A DNA stretch of 40,459 bases from Bacteroidaceae bacterium (GCA_017555875.1 JAFZFN010000031.1:1-40459); one strand, 5' to 3'; numbered from the stretch's first letter, positions 26,543 to 34,821 are shown. Notes: generated by a model from the letters alone, not told the origin. Made by a program: numbers and translations.

Positions 26543-26562
26543 AAGAAAGCAGAAAAACTCTC

Positions 26563-27873
26563 ATGAAAATATTTAGTGAAGAATTAGTGGCACGTGCCAC
26601 GCGGGATTTGCACATTGCGGATCTCTCTTCTGCCACCATCGGTGAGGTGCTACTCATTGCTCAGTATCTGGAGCGGGAGACGGGTATCCCCTTCATCCGT
26701 ATGGACCAAGGCTCTCCTGGGCTTCCCATCAATCATTATGGAGTAGAAGCCGAGAAGGCTGCTCTCGATCGTGGGGTAGGCTCGCAATATCCTGCTGCTG
26801 ATGGTGTTCCAGAGCTTAAGGAGGCAGCCTCGCGCTTCGTTAAGGCCTTCCTTGATGTGGATATAACTCCTCGCTCTTGTGTGCCTACAGTGGGTAGTGT
26901 AGCAGGTTCGTATGGCTCTTTTATTGCGTGCACTCAGCGCATCCCAGGGAAGAATAAGGTGCTTTTCATCGACCCTGGTTTCCCTATCCAGAAGTCACAG
27001 CTGCGCATCATCGGAGTAGAGTGGAAGGAGTTTGATATCTATAACTATCGTGGTGCAGCGTTGAAAGAAAAGCTCGAGAGCATCCTCGTCGAGGGCGACA
27101 TTGCTGCAATCATTTATTCTAATCCCAACAATCCTGCATGGATATGTCTGGAGGAAGAGGAACTGGCTATCATTGGTGCACTGGCCACTCAGTATGATGT
27201 TGTCGTCATGGAGGACCTTGCTTATTTCTGCATGGATTTCCGTCACGATCTCGGGCATCCCTTTGTGGCGCCTTATGCACCCACTGTGGCTCGCTACACT
27301 GACAACTACATCCTTATGCTTTCGTCTTCGAAGATATTTAGTTATGCAGGTCAGCGCATGGCACTCCTTTGCATAAGCGACAAGCTTTTTGAAAGTCATT
27401 ATCCAGCGCTTGCAGAGCGTTATCATGATGCAGGTGTCTTCGGGCAGACGCTCGTGGCATCTATCCTCTATATGATAACGTCGGGATGCACGGCTTCTAC
27501 TCAGTATGCCTATGCCGAGATGTTGCGTCTTTCAACCGAAGGGGTTATCAATTTTGTGGAGGATACGAGAGAGTATGCCTATCGTGCCGAACAGATGAAA
27601 CGTATTTTTACAGATAATGGTTTCCACATTGTCTATGACTATGATGCTACCCAACCTGTAGGTGATGGATTCTTTTTTACAATAGGATATGGCGCTATGA
27701 CAGGAGGCGAACTACTCACCGAGCTGCTCTACTATGGAGTGAGCAGCATTTCGCTTTCTACTACGGGTAGTGACCAGCAAGGAGTGCGTGCATGCACCTC
27801 TCGTATGCGTCCAGAACTTTATGAAGTTATGGAAGAACGCATGAAGGCTTTCCACGCAGACCATCCATTATGA
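26563..27873 (+). CDS. PLP-dependent class I/II aminotransferase
   Basis: A fold-type I aminotransferase of 436 aa. The PLP-binding lysine lies in LSSSKIFSYAGQRMA, with the upstream IIYSNPNNPAW (Asn that contacts the cofactor) and VVMEDLAYFCMD (Asp on the pyridine nitrogen). The C-terminal CTSRMRPELY carries the Arg expected to hold the substrate carboxylate. It follows iorAB by 71 bases on the same strand with no new promoter visible, so it probably supplies aryl pyruvates by transaminating Phe, Tyr or Trp. That substrate is inferred from context only; other amino acids are possible. Confidence 0.88.
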   Translation: MKIFSEELVARATRDLHIADLSSATIGEVLLIAQYLERETGIPFIRMDQGSPGLPINHYGVEAEKAALDRGVGSQYPAADGVPELKEAASRFVKAFLDVDITPRSCVPTVGSVAGSYGSFIACTQRIPGKNKVLFIDPGFPIQKSQLRIIGVEWKEFDIYNYRGAALKEKLESILVEGDIAAIIYSNPNNPAWICLEEEELAIIGALATQYDVVVMEDLAYFCMDFRHDLGHPFVAPYAPTVARYTDNYILMLSSSKIFSYAGQRMALLCISDKLFESHYPALAERYHDAGVFGQTLVASILYMITSGCTASTQYAYAEMLRLSTEGVINFVEDTREYAYRAEQMKRIFTDNGFHIVYDYDATQPVGDGFFFTIGYGAMTGGELLTELLYYGVSSISLSTTGSDQQGVRACTSRMRPELYEVMEERMKAFHADHPL

Positions 27874-27908
27874 CTGGTTAGTTGCTAGAAGAGAATAGAA
27901 GAATAAAA

Positions 27909-27943
27909 CAATAGAGCCTGTCCCTCGTGGATAGGCTCTATTG
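27909..27943. terminator. Hairpin terminator between the aminotransferase gene and argB
   Basis: CAATAGAGCCT and AGGCTCTATTG form a perfect 11-bp stem. The T-rich tail is on the minus strand (TTTTATTC), so it best fits the end of argB, while also lying after the convergent aminotransferase gene. Confidence 0.8.
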
Positions 27944-27993
27944 CATATGATACATTGGTTAAAGACGAGATGACATTCATCCTGGGGGTGATG

Positions 27994-28770
27994 TCACTCT
28001 TGTTCTATGATTCGTGTCTCTAAATCATTGTCTAGATTTTCTGCATGCTTGATGACAACACAGTCGACACCTCCATCGATGGCGCGGAAGGCTCCCTCAA
28101 TCTTTGGAAGCATCCCTTTGTTGACAATGCCATCTGCACGGAGTTGTGCAAAGCTGTCTCTTGTGATGGTAGGAATAACGCTATTGTCATCGTTCACGTC
28201 CGTGAGCACTCCATTCTTCTCTAGGCAGAAGATGAGGCTAGTCGTTTGTATCTTCGATGCTGCTACAGCCACGGCAGAGGCCACGCTATCGGCATTGCTA
28301 TTGAGTAGTGAGCCCTGCTCGTCGTGTGTGATGGCGCAGAAGACTGGTACGATGCCCTGCTCTACGAGCGATGCGAGAAAGGATACGTTCATCCGCTCGG
28401 TCACGATGTCGCCCACATAGCCATAGTCGATAGGTTGGGGTGCCCGACGTACTGCAGGGATGACGTTGGCATCGGCACCAGAAAGTCCGATTGCTTTGCA
28501 GCCAAGGGCTCCGAGTCGTGCTACTATCTGCTTGTTGACAAGTCCTGCATATACCATCGTCACCACATCGAGTGTGTCGCGATCTGTTACGCGGCGCCCG
28601 TCAATCATCTGTGTCTCAATTCCTAGCTGTGCACTCAGTCGGGTGGCAAGCTTGCCGCCTCCATGGATGAGCATCTTGGGACCTTGCAGAGCTGCAAACT
28701 TTGCGAGGAAGCGCTCTAGAGCTTCGCTGTCATCGATGACGTTGCCTCCGATTTTGACTACCTGAATCAT
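27994..28770 (-). CDS. argB: N-acylglutamate kinase (ArgB)
   Basis: A 258-aa amino acid kinase of arginine synthesis that phosphorylates the side-chain carboxylate of N-acetyl- or N-succinylglutamate. VVKIGGNVIDD and IHGGGKLAT are the phosphate-binding loops, DGRRVTDRDTLDVV binds the acyl-amino acid, and GVLTDVND and VNKGMLPKIEGA close the nucleotide site. The gene overlaps argF' by four bases. Because argF' is of the succinyl type, succinylglutamate is the likelier substrate, but ArgB alone does not show it. A terminator hairpin follows. Confidence 0.94.
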   Translation of the reverse strand: MIQVVKIGGNVIDDSEALERFLAKFAALQGPKMLIHGGGKLATRLSAQLGIETQMIDGRRVTDRDTLDVVTMVYAGLVNKQIVARLGALGCKAIGLSGADANVIPAVRRAPQPIDYGYVGDIVTERMNVSFLASLVEQGIVPVFCAITHDEQGSLLNSNADSVASAVAVAASKIQTTSLIFCLEKNGVLTDVNDDNSVIPTITRDSFAQLRADGIVNKGMLPKIEGAFRAIDGGVDCVVIKHAENLDNDLETRIIEQE

Positions 28771-29720
28771 AGGCTCTCTAATAGTCGTTTGAGAACTACT
28801 GTTGCAGAAATCTCACGATTGGCAGCCTCGGGAATGACAAGGCTCGTGGGCGCTTCGATGACTTCGTCGGTGACAATCATGCCGCGGCGTACGGGAAGGC
28901 AATGCATGAAGAACGCATTGTTCGTGAGCGCCATTTTCTCTGTGGTGATGGTCCATGAGCGGTCACGAGAGAGCACTTGGCCATAGTTGGGGTCATCGTA
29001 GGCACTCCAGTTCTTCGCATACACGAAGTCGGCACCGCGCAGAGCCTCGTCTTGGTCGTGGATGACCTTAGCGTTGCCCACAAACTCGGGTGCGAGGTCA
29101 TATCCCTCGGGGTTGGCGATGACGAAATCATAGTCCGTAGCATTCATCCATTCTGCAAATGAGTTGGGCACAGCTTGCGGCAGTGCTTTGGGATGTGGAG
29201 CCCAGGTGAGCACCACCTTGGGACGCTCGGTCTTCTTATGCTCTTCGATGGTGATAAGGTCGGCAAAGCTCTGCAGGGGATGACGTGTCGCTGCCTCCAT
29301 GCTGAACACGGGGCGTCCTGAGTAGCGGATGAATTGTTCGATGACGCGCTCCTCATAGTCGTCTGCTTTGTCGGTGAGCCCAGCAAAGGAGCGCACACCG
29401 ATGATGTCGCAGTAGGAGCCCATCACGGGGATGGCCTCCAGGAGATGCTCTGCCTTGTCGCCATCCATGATGACTCCTCGCTCAGTCTCGAGCTTCCAGG
29501 CGCCCTGATTTACGTCGAGCACGATGACGTTCATGCCGAGGTTCATGGCTGCCTTCTGTGTGCTGAGTCGGGTGCGCAGTGATGAATTGAAGAATATCAT
29601 CATCAGCGTCTTGTTTCGTCCCAGCTCGACGTGGGCGAACCTATCTTTCTTGATGGAGAGTGCTTCAGCTACAGCTTCTTGCAGGTTTCCGATGTCTTGT
29701 ACGCAAGTAAATTTTTTCAT
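28767..29720 (-). CDS. argF': N-succinylornithine carbamoyltransferase (ArgF')
   Basis: A transcarbamylase of 317 aa that carbamoylates an N-acylated ornithine, the form of the pathway found in Bacteroidota. FNSSLRTRLSTQKAA is the carbamoyl-phosphate motif (equivalent to STRTR), MEAATRHPLQSFADL the second, and MHCLPVRRG the ornithine-side motif. As I recall, Bacteroides fragilis enzyme work places a Pro at residue 90, with a Glu at that site giving acetylornithine specificity; here residue 90 is Ala (DGDKAEH), which excludes the acetyl-type Glu and fits succinylornithine. The ATG at 29720 gives the standard start MKKFTCVQDIG; the longer ORF start at 29747 overlaps the acyltransferase gene. 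Confidence 0.93.
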   Translation of the reverse strand: MKKFTCVQDIGNLQEAVAEALSIKKDRFAHVELGRNKTLMMIFFNSSLRTRLSTQKAAMNLGMNVIVLDVNQGAWKLETERGVIMDGDKAEHLLEAIPVMGSYCDIIGVRSFAGLTDKADDYEERVIEQFIRYSGRPVFSMEAATRHPLQSFADLITIEEHKKTERPKVVLTWAPHPKALPQAVPNSFAEWMNATDYDFVIANPEGYDLAPEFVGNAKVIHDQDEALRGADFVYAKNWSAYDDPNYGQVLSRDRSWTITTEKMALTNNAFFMHCLPVRRGMIVTDEVIEAPTSLVIPEAANREISATVVLKRLLESL

Positions 29721-29737
29721 TATGGGATTTTCTTTAG

Positions 29738-31030
29738 TTATTTGCAACGCTTCAGGATCTTAGCCAATTGGTGTTGCATTTTTTTGTTTGTTGCCCATTT
29801 CCAATCCGATAAGGTGTGTCGGGCAAAAGCGTTATAGTCGTAGAAGAATGCTACCGCAGGGACGAGTAGGAGCGTGCCTAGGATAGCTGGTATGAGCGGC
29901 AGCGTGCAGAATGCTACGATGCCCCATATGAGGATGAGCAGTGGCACCAGGGCGAGGTTGACTCCGAGGCGGGCTGTGTTGTTGAAAGCCTTGTCCTTGA
30001 GCTTGCTCACAATGATGTGTGACACGAGCCACGAGGGGAGCATGGTGATAGCGCAAAACAGGTAGTAGGGCAATGCGCAGAGGAGTGCAATCGTGTTGCC
30101 TATTGAGGCTATGAGGGGATATTTGTGTCCTGTTGATGAGGGTTCTATTCCGTGTAGGCGACGCTCTTTCTTGAATTTCGTTGCTTCAGCATAGAGCTCT
30201 GCGGTGTCCTCAGCGGGTGCAGAGGCTTTCTTCTCTACAAGATGCTTTATGGCTGTTTGGTTCAGTGTGAGTCGCTCGGCAGGCGAGAGGGGCTTGCACT
30301 GTGCCGTACAGAGCTCTGTCAGCTCCCACTGCGCATCATAGTCTTCGGTGTCGGGCACGTAAGCGATGAGTTTGCTCATGCGTGTCGCCAGTTCCTCGCG
30401 CAGCATAGCGAGCAGTCTCGCAGGGGTGACCTCACCCTCATGTTGCTTTACGAACTCGGTGACATTGATGGCTTCTCCATACGTGGCCACTACGGTCGAG
30501 CGGTATCTGAAGTAACGCCCATATTCCAAGCCCATGGGTACGATGTAGACGGGGCGCTCATGCCCGATGCGTTTGTTGGCTTCGAGTGCTATGTGGAAGA
30601 TACCCTTGCTCAATGGCAGCAGCGAGTGCTTGGGGCGATGTGTGGCCTCGGGGAAGAGGGCTAGCGGATAGCCATGCTGGAGGACGTCTCCACACTTAGA
30701 GATGATCTCCTCATTTTGCTTCACAGCAGCGTATCCGTCACGGATGCGGAAGATGGGGAGCATCTTGAGGAAGGTAAATATCTTTTGCAGGAAGGGCTTG
30801 CGGAAGATGTCTGCTCGGGCCATGAAGACCGTAGCGCGGTTCATCGTACGGAGGATGACCAGTGGGTCGAGCAGTGCGCTTGTGTGGTTACATCCGATGA
30901 CGATAGCGCCGTCTTTGGGGAGATTCTCTTGGCCTCTCACTACCAGTCGGCGCAGAGACAGTTTGATGATGGGGTTTACCCAGAAGGTACGCAGCAGTGT
31001 GTACCCGAAGTTTTTGTCGTATACTTGCAC
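29738..31030 (-). CDS. Membrane glycerol-phosphate-type acyltransferase
   Basis: A 430-aa phospholipid-type acyltransferase. The catalytic motif is NHTSALLDP, with five residues between His and Asp as in yeast SCT1/GPT2 glycerol-3-phosphate acyltransferases, rather than the four of typical PlsC. The glycine-rich acceptor motif is FPEATHRP and a later VPMGLEYG fits block IV. The C-terminal 130 residues hold three or four hydrophobic helices (for example IGNTIALLCALPYYLF and LVPLLILIWGIVAF). It probably acylates glycerol phosphate or lysophosphatidate in the inner membrane. The start is a GTG. It lies between a symporter gene and argF', 17 bases before the latter. Confidence 0.87.
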   Translation of the reverse strand: MQVYDKNFGYTLLRTFWVNPIIKLSLRRLVVRGQENLPKDGAIVIGCNHTSALLDPLVILRTMNRATVFMARADIFRKPFLQKIFTFLKMLPIFRIRDGYAAVKQNEEIISKCGDVLQHGYPLALFPEATHRPKHSLLPLSKGIFHIALEANKRIGHERPVYIVPMGLEYGRYFRYRSTVVATYGEAINVTEFVKQHEGEVTPARLLAMLREELATRMSKLIAYVPDTEDYDAQWELTELCTAQCKPLSPAERLTLNQTAIKHLVEKKASAPAEDTAELYAEATKFKKERRLHGIEPSSTGHKYPLIASIGNTIALLCALPYYLFCAITMLPSWLVSHIIVSKLKDKAFNNTARLGVNLALVPLLILIWGIVAFCTLPLIPAILGTLLLVPAVAFFYDYNAFARHTLSDWKWATNKKMQHQLAKILKRCK

Positions 31031-31035
31031 GATAA

Positions 31036-31144
31036 GAATTGTGAATTATGAATTATGAATTTTGAATTCTGAATTTAGCTCCGTGTTGCTGTCCTTCACA
31101 TCGATGGCCATAATTCAGAATTCAAAATTCAGAATTAAGAATTA
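31036..31144. repeat. GAATTATGAATT inverted-repeat element, copy 1
   Basis: Repeats of AATTATG and AATTTTG run toward the centre and face a complementary arm (31111-31144); about 20 bases pair perfectly. The centre contains GCTCCGTG. The right arm extends into the symporter gene and supplies its last two codons and stop, so the element may have altered that protein's C-terminus. A related copy lies at 37498-37574. Confidence 0.7.
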
Positions 31145-32115
31145 AGCCTTTTTTGTCGCTTCGCCCACACGAATCTGTCGCGCAAGCGGAAGATACCTGC
31201 GGCACTGAGGCCCGCGATGATGTGCCATATGCCCCACCAAGCGGTGACGATGAGCATACCACCATTCTGCAGTTCGGGCGGGAAGATAGCGGGGTTGAAC
31301 AGGAGGATGAGTCCGAGACCCGAGTTCTGGATGCCCATCTCGATGGTGATGGCGCGACGGTCGGGTCGGGGGAGTCCTGACAGCTCACCGAGCCAGTAAC
31401 CGGTGAAGAGGATGAGCCCGTTGTGGATGGCTACGATAACGACAATCCACTTGAGGTACTTGACGAAGATGTCGAAGTTGTTCCAGAACGAGATCACCAC
31501 CATACCCAAGAACACCACGATAGAGAAGTATTGCAAGGGTTTGTTGAGCGCCTTGGCTACCTTGGGAGCGTAGTGTGTGGTGAGCACGCCGAGTGCCAAA
31601 GGCACACCGAGTAGCAAGAAGATGGTGATGAAGATGTCCCATATAGGAATCTGGAGCACTTGCAGGGCATCGGCCGCATGGCGATTGAGGTAGCGCACGT
31701 AGAGGCTGCCCCAGATGGCAAAGTTGGCCGGTGTGGTGAAGATGGCTGCTGTGGTGGTCACGGCAGACATGGATACAGATAACTCGCGGTTACCTCTTGA
31801 GATGGCGGTGATGAAGTTTGATACATTTCCTCCAGGGCAAGAGCCTACCAGTATCATACCCATAGCCACCATCGGGGTGATGTGCTTGTGGAAGATGATG
31901 ATGAGGAGGAAGGTGATGGCGGGGATGATAATCCACTGGCCGATGACACCCACAAGGATTGACTTCGGCTTGCGGAACACATCGGCAAAGGTGCCGGGCT
32001 TGATGCCAAGGGCTACACCATACATCACAATCGCCAAGGCGATATTCAGCAGGTCCATTCCCGACTTGCTGAAGTTGATCTTCACAGGATCAAGGTTTAG
32101 TAGTTGTTCGTACAT
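31135..32115 (-). CDS. Bile acid:sodium symporter family protein
   Basis: A BASS/SBF-family transporter of 326 aa with eight to ten membrane helices, such as LNIALAIVMYGVALGI, WIIIPAITFLLIII and IWDIFITIFLLLGVPLA. The Na+-coupling signature is visible as GSCPGGNVSNFITAISRGN and, later, IEMGIQNSGLGLILLF. Bacterial members carry bile acids, pantoate or other organic anions; the substrate here is not known. The gene follows ackA, separated only by an inverted-repeat element that ends eight bases before its ATG. Its last codons come from another repeat. Confidence 0.9.
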   Translation of the reverse strand: MYEQLLNLDPVKINFSKSGMDLLNIALAIVMYGVALGIKPGTFADVFRKPKSILVGVIGQWIIIPAITFLLIIIFHKHITPMVAMGMILVGSCPGGNVSNFITAISRGNRELSVSMSAVTTTAAIFTTPANFAIWGSLYVRYLNRHAADALQVLQIPIWDIFITIFLLLGVPLALGVLTTHYAPKVAKALNKPLQYFSIVVFLGMVVISFWNNFDIFVKYLKWIVVIVAIHNGLILFTGYWLGELSGLPRPDRRAITIEMGIQNSGLGLILLFNPAIFPPELQNGGMLIVTAWWGIWHIIAGLSAAGIFRLRDRFVWAKRQKRLNS

Positions 32116-32123
32116 GATAGGGA

Positions 32124-32269
32124 GACCCACCTAAATCCTCCCTGCAGGGAGGACTTACCGACAACGCGATAACGTGAGTTTTTTTTGTTAATAGATAGGT
32201 ATTATATTGTGAACTTTGCTTGTCGTGAGGACCAATCCCCCTCCCTCACAGGGAGGGAAGGGGTGGGTC
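32124..32269 (-). repeat. Intercistronic inverted-repeat element A (ackA-symporter gap)
   Basis: A 146-bp element with 8-bp ends GACCCACC/GGTGGGTC, each followed by a hairpin of CCTCCC/GGGAGG. It fills the gap: 10 bases from the ackA stop to the element and 8 from the element to the symporter ATG. It shares CCTAAATCCTCCCTG, GGGAGGACTTACCGACA and TTGTTAAT with element B. A small stem (32157-32170, ACCG/CGAT, one G-T pair) lies near the start-codon side. No ORF or promoter is visible in it. Confidence 0.88.
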
Positions 32270-32279
32270 TTCTCTTAAC

Positions 32280-33473
32280 TTAAAGCAGGTTCATCGTGTC
32301 GGTAGCGATCATCAGCTCCTCGTCGGTGGGGATGACTACGACCTTGACTTTTGACTCGGGGGTAGAGATGACAGCCTCTTGGCCGCGCAGACCCTTGTTC
32401 TTCTCTACGTCGAGTTCTACGCCCATGAATCCGAGGCCTTTACATACGGCTTCGCGAGTGTTGTCTTGGTTTTCGCCCACGCCTCCAGTGAAGAGGATGA
32501 TGTCTACACCGCCCATGGCAGCTGCGTATGAACCGATGTACTTGCGCATGCGGTACTCATACATGTTGAGTGCGAGTGTGGCGCGGGGATGGCCAGCCTC
32601 TACGGCAGCGCAGATCTCGCGCATGTCTGATGACACGCCAGAGATGCCCTGTACGCCAGACTTCTTGTTGAGGAGGTTTGAGATGCCTGTAGCGTCCAGT
32701 CCCTCCTTCTCCATGATGTATGTCACGGCTCCACCATCGATGTCGCCGCTGCGGGTACCCATCATGAGGCCCTCGAGCGGAGTGAGACCCATGCTGGTGT
32801 CAACGCACTTGCCGTCTACGACAGCAGAGATAGATGCGCCGTTGCCGATGTGGCAGGTGATGATCTTGGTGCCTTCGGGCTTGATGCCGAGGTATTCGCA
32901 TACGCGCTGTGACACGTAGCGGTGTGAGGTGCCGTGGAAGCCGTAGCGACGCACGCCGTACTTCTCATACAGCTCATAGGGCACGGCATACATGTAGGCA
33001 TAGTCGGGCATGGTCTGATGGAAAGCGGTGTCAAACACGCCCACCTGAGGAATGTTGGGGAGCAATGCCGAGATAGCGTTCACGCCCTTGAGGTTGGCGG
33101 GGTTGTGCAGGGGAGCGAGGTCGTTGCAGGCCTCGAATGCTGCCAATACCTCCTCATTGAGGAGTACCGACTGGCTGAACTTCTCACCACCATGTACCAT
33201 ACGGTGACCTACAGCGTCGAGCTCGTCGAGTGACTTGATGGCGCCATACTCCTCGCCTGTCAAGGTCTGAAGGATGAACTCTACGCCAGCAGTGTGCTCT
33301 TGGATGTCTTTTTCGAGCACTACCTTCTCGCCATTGGGGAGGGTGAACTTAAGGAATGAGCCAGGAAGGCCAATCTTCTCGATACCGCCCTGTGCGAGTA
33401 CCGATTGGGTGTCCATCTCAAAGAGTTTGTACTTGATGGATGAGCTACCGCAGTTTAATACAAGAATTTTCAT
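32280..33473 (-). CDS. ackA: Acetate kinase
   Basis: A 397-aa acetate kinase that makes ATP and acetate from acetyl phosphate. LVLNCGSSSIKYKL opens the ASKHA fold (residues 3-16); HRMVHGG, the catalytic Asp of GVFDTAFHQTMP, FHGTSHRYVS, CHIGNGASI and FTGGVGENQ are all present. The frame extends to 33491, but that would read into a repeat element; the ATG at 33473 gives the normal N-terminus. It follows pta with only an inverted-repeat element in the gap and should be co-transcribed with it. Confidence 0.97.
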   Translation of the reverse strand: MKILVLNCGSSSIKYKLFEMDTQSVLAQGGIEKIGLPGSFLKFTLPNGEKVVLEKDIQEHTAGVEFILQTLTGEEYGAIKSLDELDAVGHRMVHGGEKFSQSVLLNEEVLAAFEACNDLAPLHNPANLKGVNAISALLPNIPQVGVFDTAFHQTMPDYAYMYAVPYELYEKYGVRRYGFHGTSHRYVSQRVCEYLGIKPEGTKIITCHIGNGASISAVVDGKCVDTSMGLTPLEGLMMGTRSGDIDGGAVTYIMEKEGLDATGISNLLNKKSGVQGISGVSSDMREICAAVEAGHPRATLALNMYEYRMRKYIGSYAAAMGGVDIILFTGGVGENQDNTREAVCKGLGFMGVELDVEKNKGLRGQEAVISTPESKVKVVVIPTDEELMIATDTMNLL

Positions 33474-33484
33474 AACTAAATGAA

Positions 33485-33620
33485 GACCCACCTAAATCCT
33501 CCCTGTGAGGGAGGACTTACCGACATCTCGGTGATTGTGGGATATTTTTTATATGTTAATAATTACTTTGTTTTCAGCGAGCCCTGAATCCCCTCCCTAC
33601 AGGGAGGGTTAGGGTGGGTC
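33485..33620 (-). repeat. Intercistronic inverted-repeat element B (pta-ackA gap)
   Basis: A 136-bp element with the same ends and internal motifs as element A. It starts 6 bases after the pta stop and ends 11 bases before the ackA ATG. The small internal stem is ACCG/CGGT (33519-33532) with loop ACATCT on the plus strand. GC-rich hairpins flank an A/T-rich centre containing GTTAAT. It has no promoter or ORF. Confidence 0.88.
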
Positions 33621-33626
33621 CCCCTT

Positions 33627-34634
33627 TTACTTTGCTGCCTGTGCCTGACAAGCGGTGATGGCCACCATGTTGTACACGTCGTCGATAGAGCAGCCGCGTG
33701 AGAGGTCGTTCACGGGACGAGCGATACCCTGGAGGATGGGGCCGATAGCCTCGGCACCGCCCAAGCGCTGTACGAGCTTGTAGGCGATGTTACCTACCTC
33801 GAGGGTGGGGAACACGAGTACGTTGGCCTTGCCTGCGATCTCCGAGCCGGGAGCCTTGCTGCTGCCCACTGAGGGCACGAGGGCTGCGTCGGCCTGCAAC
33901 TCACCGTCGATCTTGAGCTCGGGAGCGAGCTCCTTGGCGAGGCGGAGCGCCTCAGTCACCTTGTCTACGCACTCATGCTTGGCCGAACCCTTGGTAGAGA
34001 AGCTCAGCATAGCCACGCGGGGATCCTCGATGCCAGCCACGGCGCGGGCTGTCTCGGCGCAGCACACGGCGATCTGTGAGAGCTGTGCAGCATCGGGCAC
34101 GGGAGTCACGGCGCAGTCGCCCATGATGAGCACGCCATTCTCGCCATACTGCGGAGTCTGTGTAATCATTACGAAAGCACCTGATACGCAGCTGATGCCA
34201 GGGGCTGTCTTGATGATCTGCAATGCGGGGCGCAGCACGTTGCCAGTGGTGTTCTCGGCACCGGCGAGCTGGCCATCAGCGTCGCCAGCCTTGATGATGA
34301 GGCATCCGAGGTAGAGGGGGTTCACTACGAGCTTCTGAGCCTCCTCGTAGGTCATGCCCTTCTTCTTGCGGAGCTCCACGAGCAGGTTGGTGTACTCCTC
34401 CTTCTTGGCATGGTTCTCGGGGTCGATGATGGTAGCCTTACCGATGTTGGTGAGGCCCCACTCAGCGGCGAGTCCGTTTACCTTGTCAGGGTTACCGATA
34501 AGAATGATGTCGGCTACCTCATCGGCAAGGAGGCGGTCGGCTGCTCTCAATGTACGCTCCTCAGTAGACTCGGGGAGTACGATGCGCTGCTTGTTGCTCT
34601 TGGCACGCGCAATAATCTGACTTAACAAATCCAT
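33627..34634 (-). CDS. pta: Phosphate acetyltransferase
   Basis: A 335-aa enzyme that interconverts acetyl-CoA and acetyl phosphate, working with AckA in acetate production. This is the short form: only the catalytic PTA_PTB domain, without the N-terminal DRTGG and P-loop regions of E. coli Pta (714 aa). Typical segments are RIVLPESTEERTLRAAD, GLIIKAGDADGQLAGAENTTGN-like, GDCAVTPVPDAAQLS, MLSFSTKGSAKH and the final PVNDLSRGCSIDDV. It is the first gene of the minus-strand pta-ackA group, with a -7 box and two copies of a 17-base repeat upstream. Confidence 0.96.
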   Translation of the reverse strand: MDLLSQIIARAKSNKQRIVLPESTEERTLRAADRLLADEVADIILIGNPDKVNGLAAEWGLTNIGKATIIDPENHAKKEEYTNLLVELRKKKGMTYEEAQKLVVNPLYLGCLIIKAGDADGQLAGAENTTGNVLRPALQIIKTAPGISCVSGAFVMITQTPQYGENGVLIMGDCAVTPVPDAAQLSQIAVCCAETARAVAGIEDPRVAMLSFSTKGSAKHECVDKVTEALRLAKELAPELKIDGELQADAALVPSVGSSKAPGSEIAGKANVLVFPTLEVGNIAYKLVQRLGGAEAIGPILQGIARPVNDLSRGCSIDDVYNMVAITACQAQAAK

Positions 34635-34646
34635 AATGCGTTATAT

Positions 34647-34713
34647 ATTTAAATATGTGTAGTCTTTACAATAATTACGCAAAGGTAAGGCTTTTTATTT
34701 AAATATGTGTGGT
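34647..34713 (-). promoter_or_regulatory. Paired direct repeats around the pta promoter
   Basis: ATTTAAATATGTGTAGT (34647-34663) and ATTTAAATATGTGTGGT (34697-34713) differ by one base and start exactly 50 bases apart. One lies beyond the -7 box toward the -33 region and the other in the leader. Each carries the palindrome ATTTAAAT. The spacing of about five helix turns suggests a regulator binding two sites; no regulator is known. Confidence 0.5.
34680..34687 (-). promoter_or_regulatory. -7 box of pta
   Basis: TACCTTTG on the minus strand matches TAnnTTTG. No clear -33 TTTG is seen at the usual distance; one of the 17-base repeats lies there instead, which may indicate activator dependence. 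Confidence 0.6.
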
Positions 34714-34821
34714 GATGAGGAGAAAAATCGCTTTTTTGCCCCCATTCGTCGTGCCTCATGTGTGACTTTTGAGAGGCTGCTCTTGCGGGGGGCTCCTTGC
34801 GCTCGGCTCTTCATCTCACCT

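Noticed and set aside
32116-32279. Element A considered as an ordinary terminator between ackA and the symporter
   Set aside because: The hairpins are not followed by T-runs on the transcribed strand, and the same structure occurs in the leader of the HU gene where termination would make no sense.
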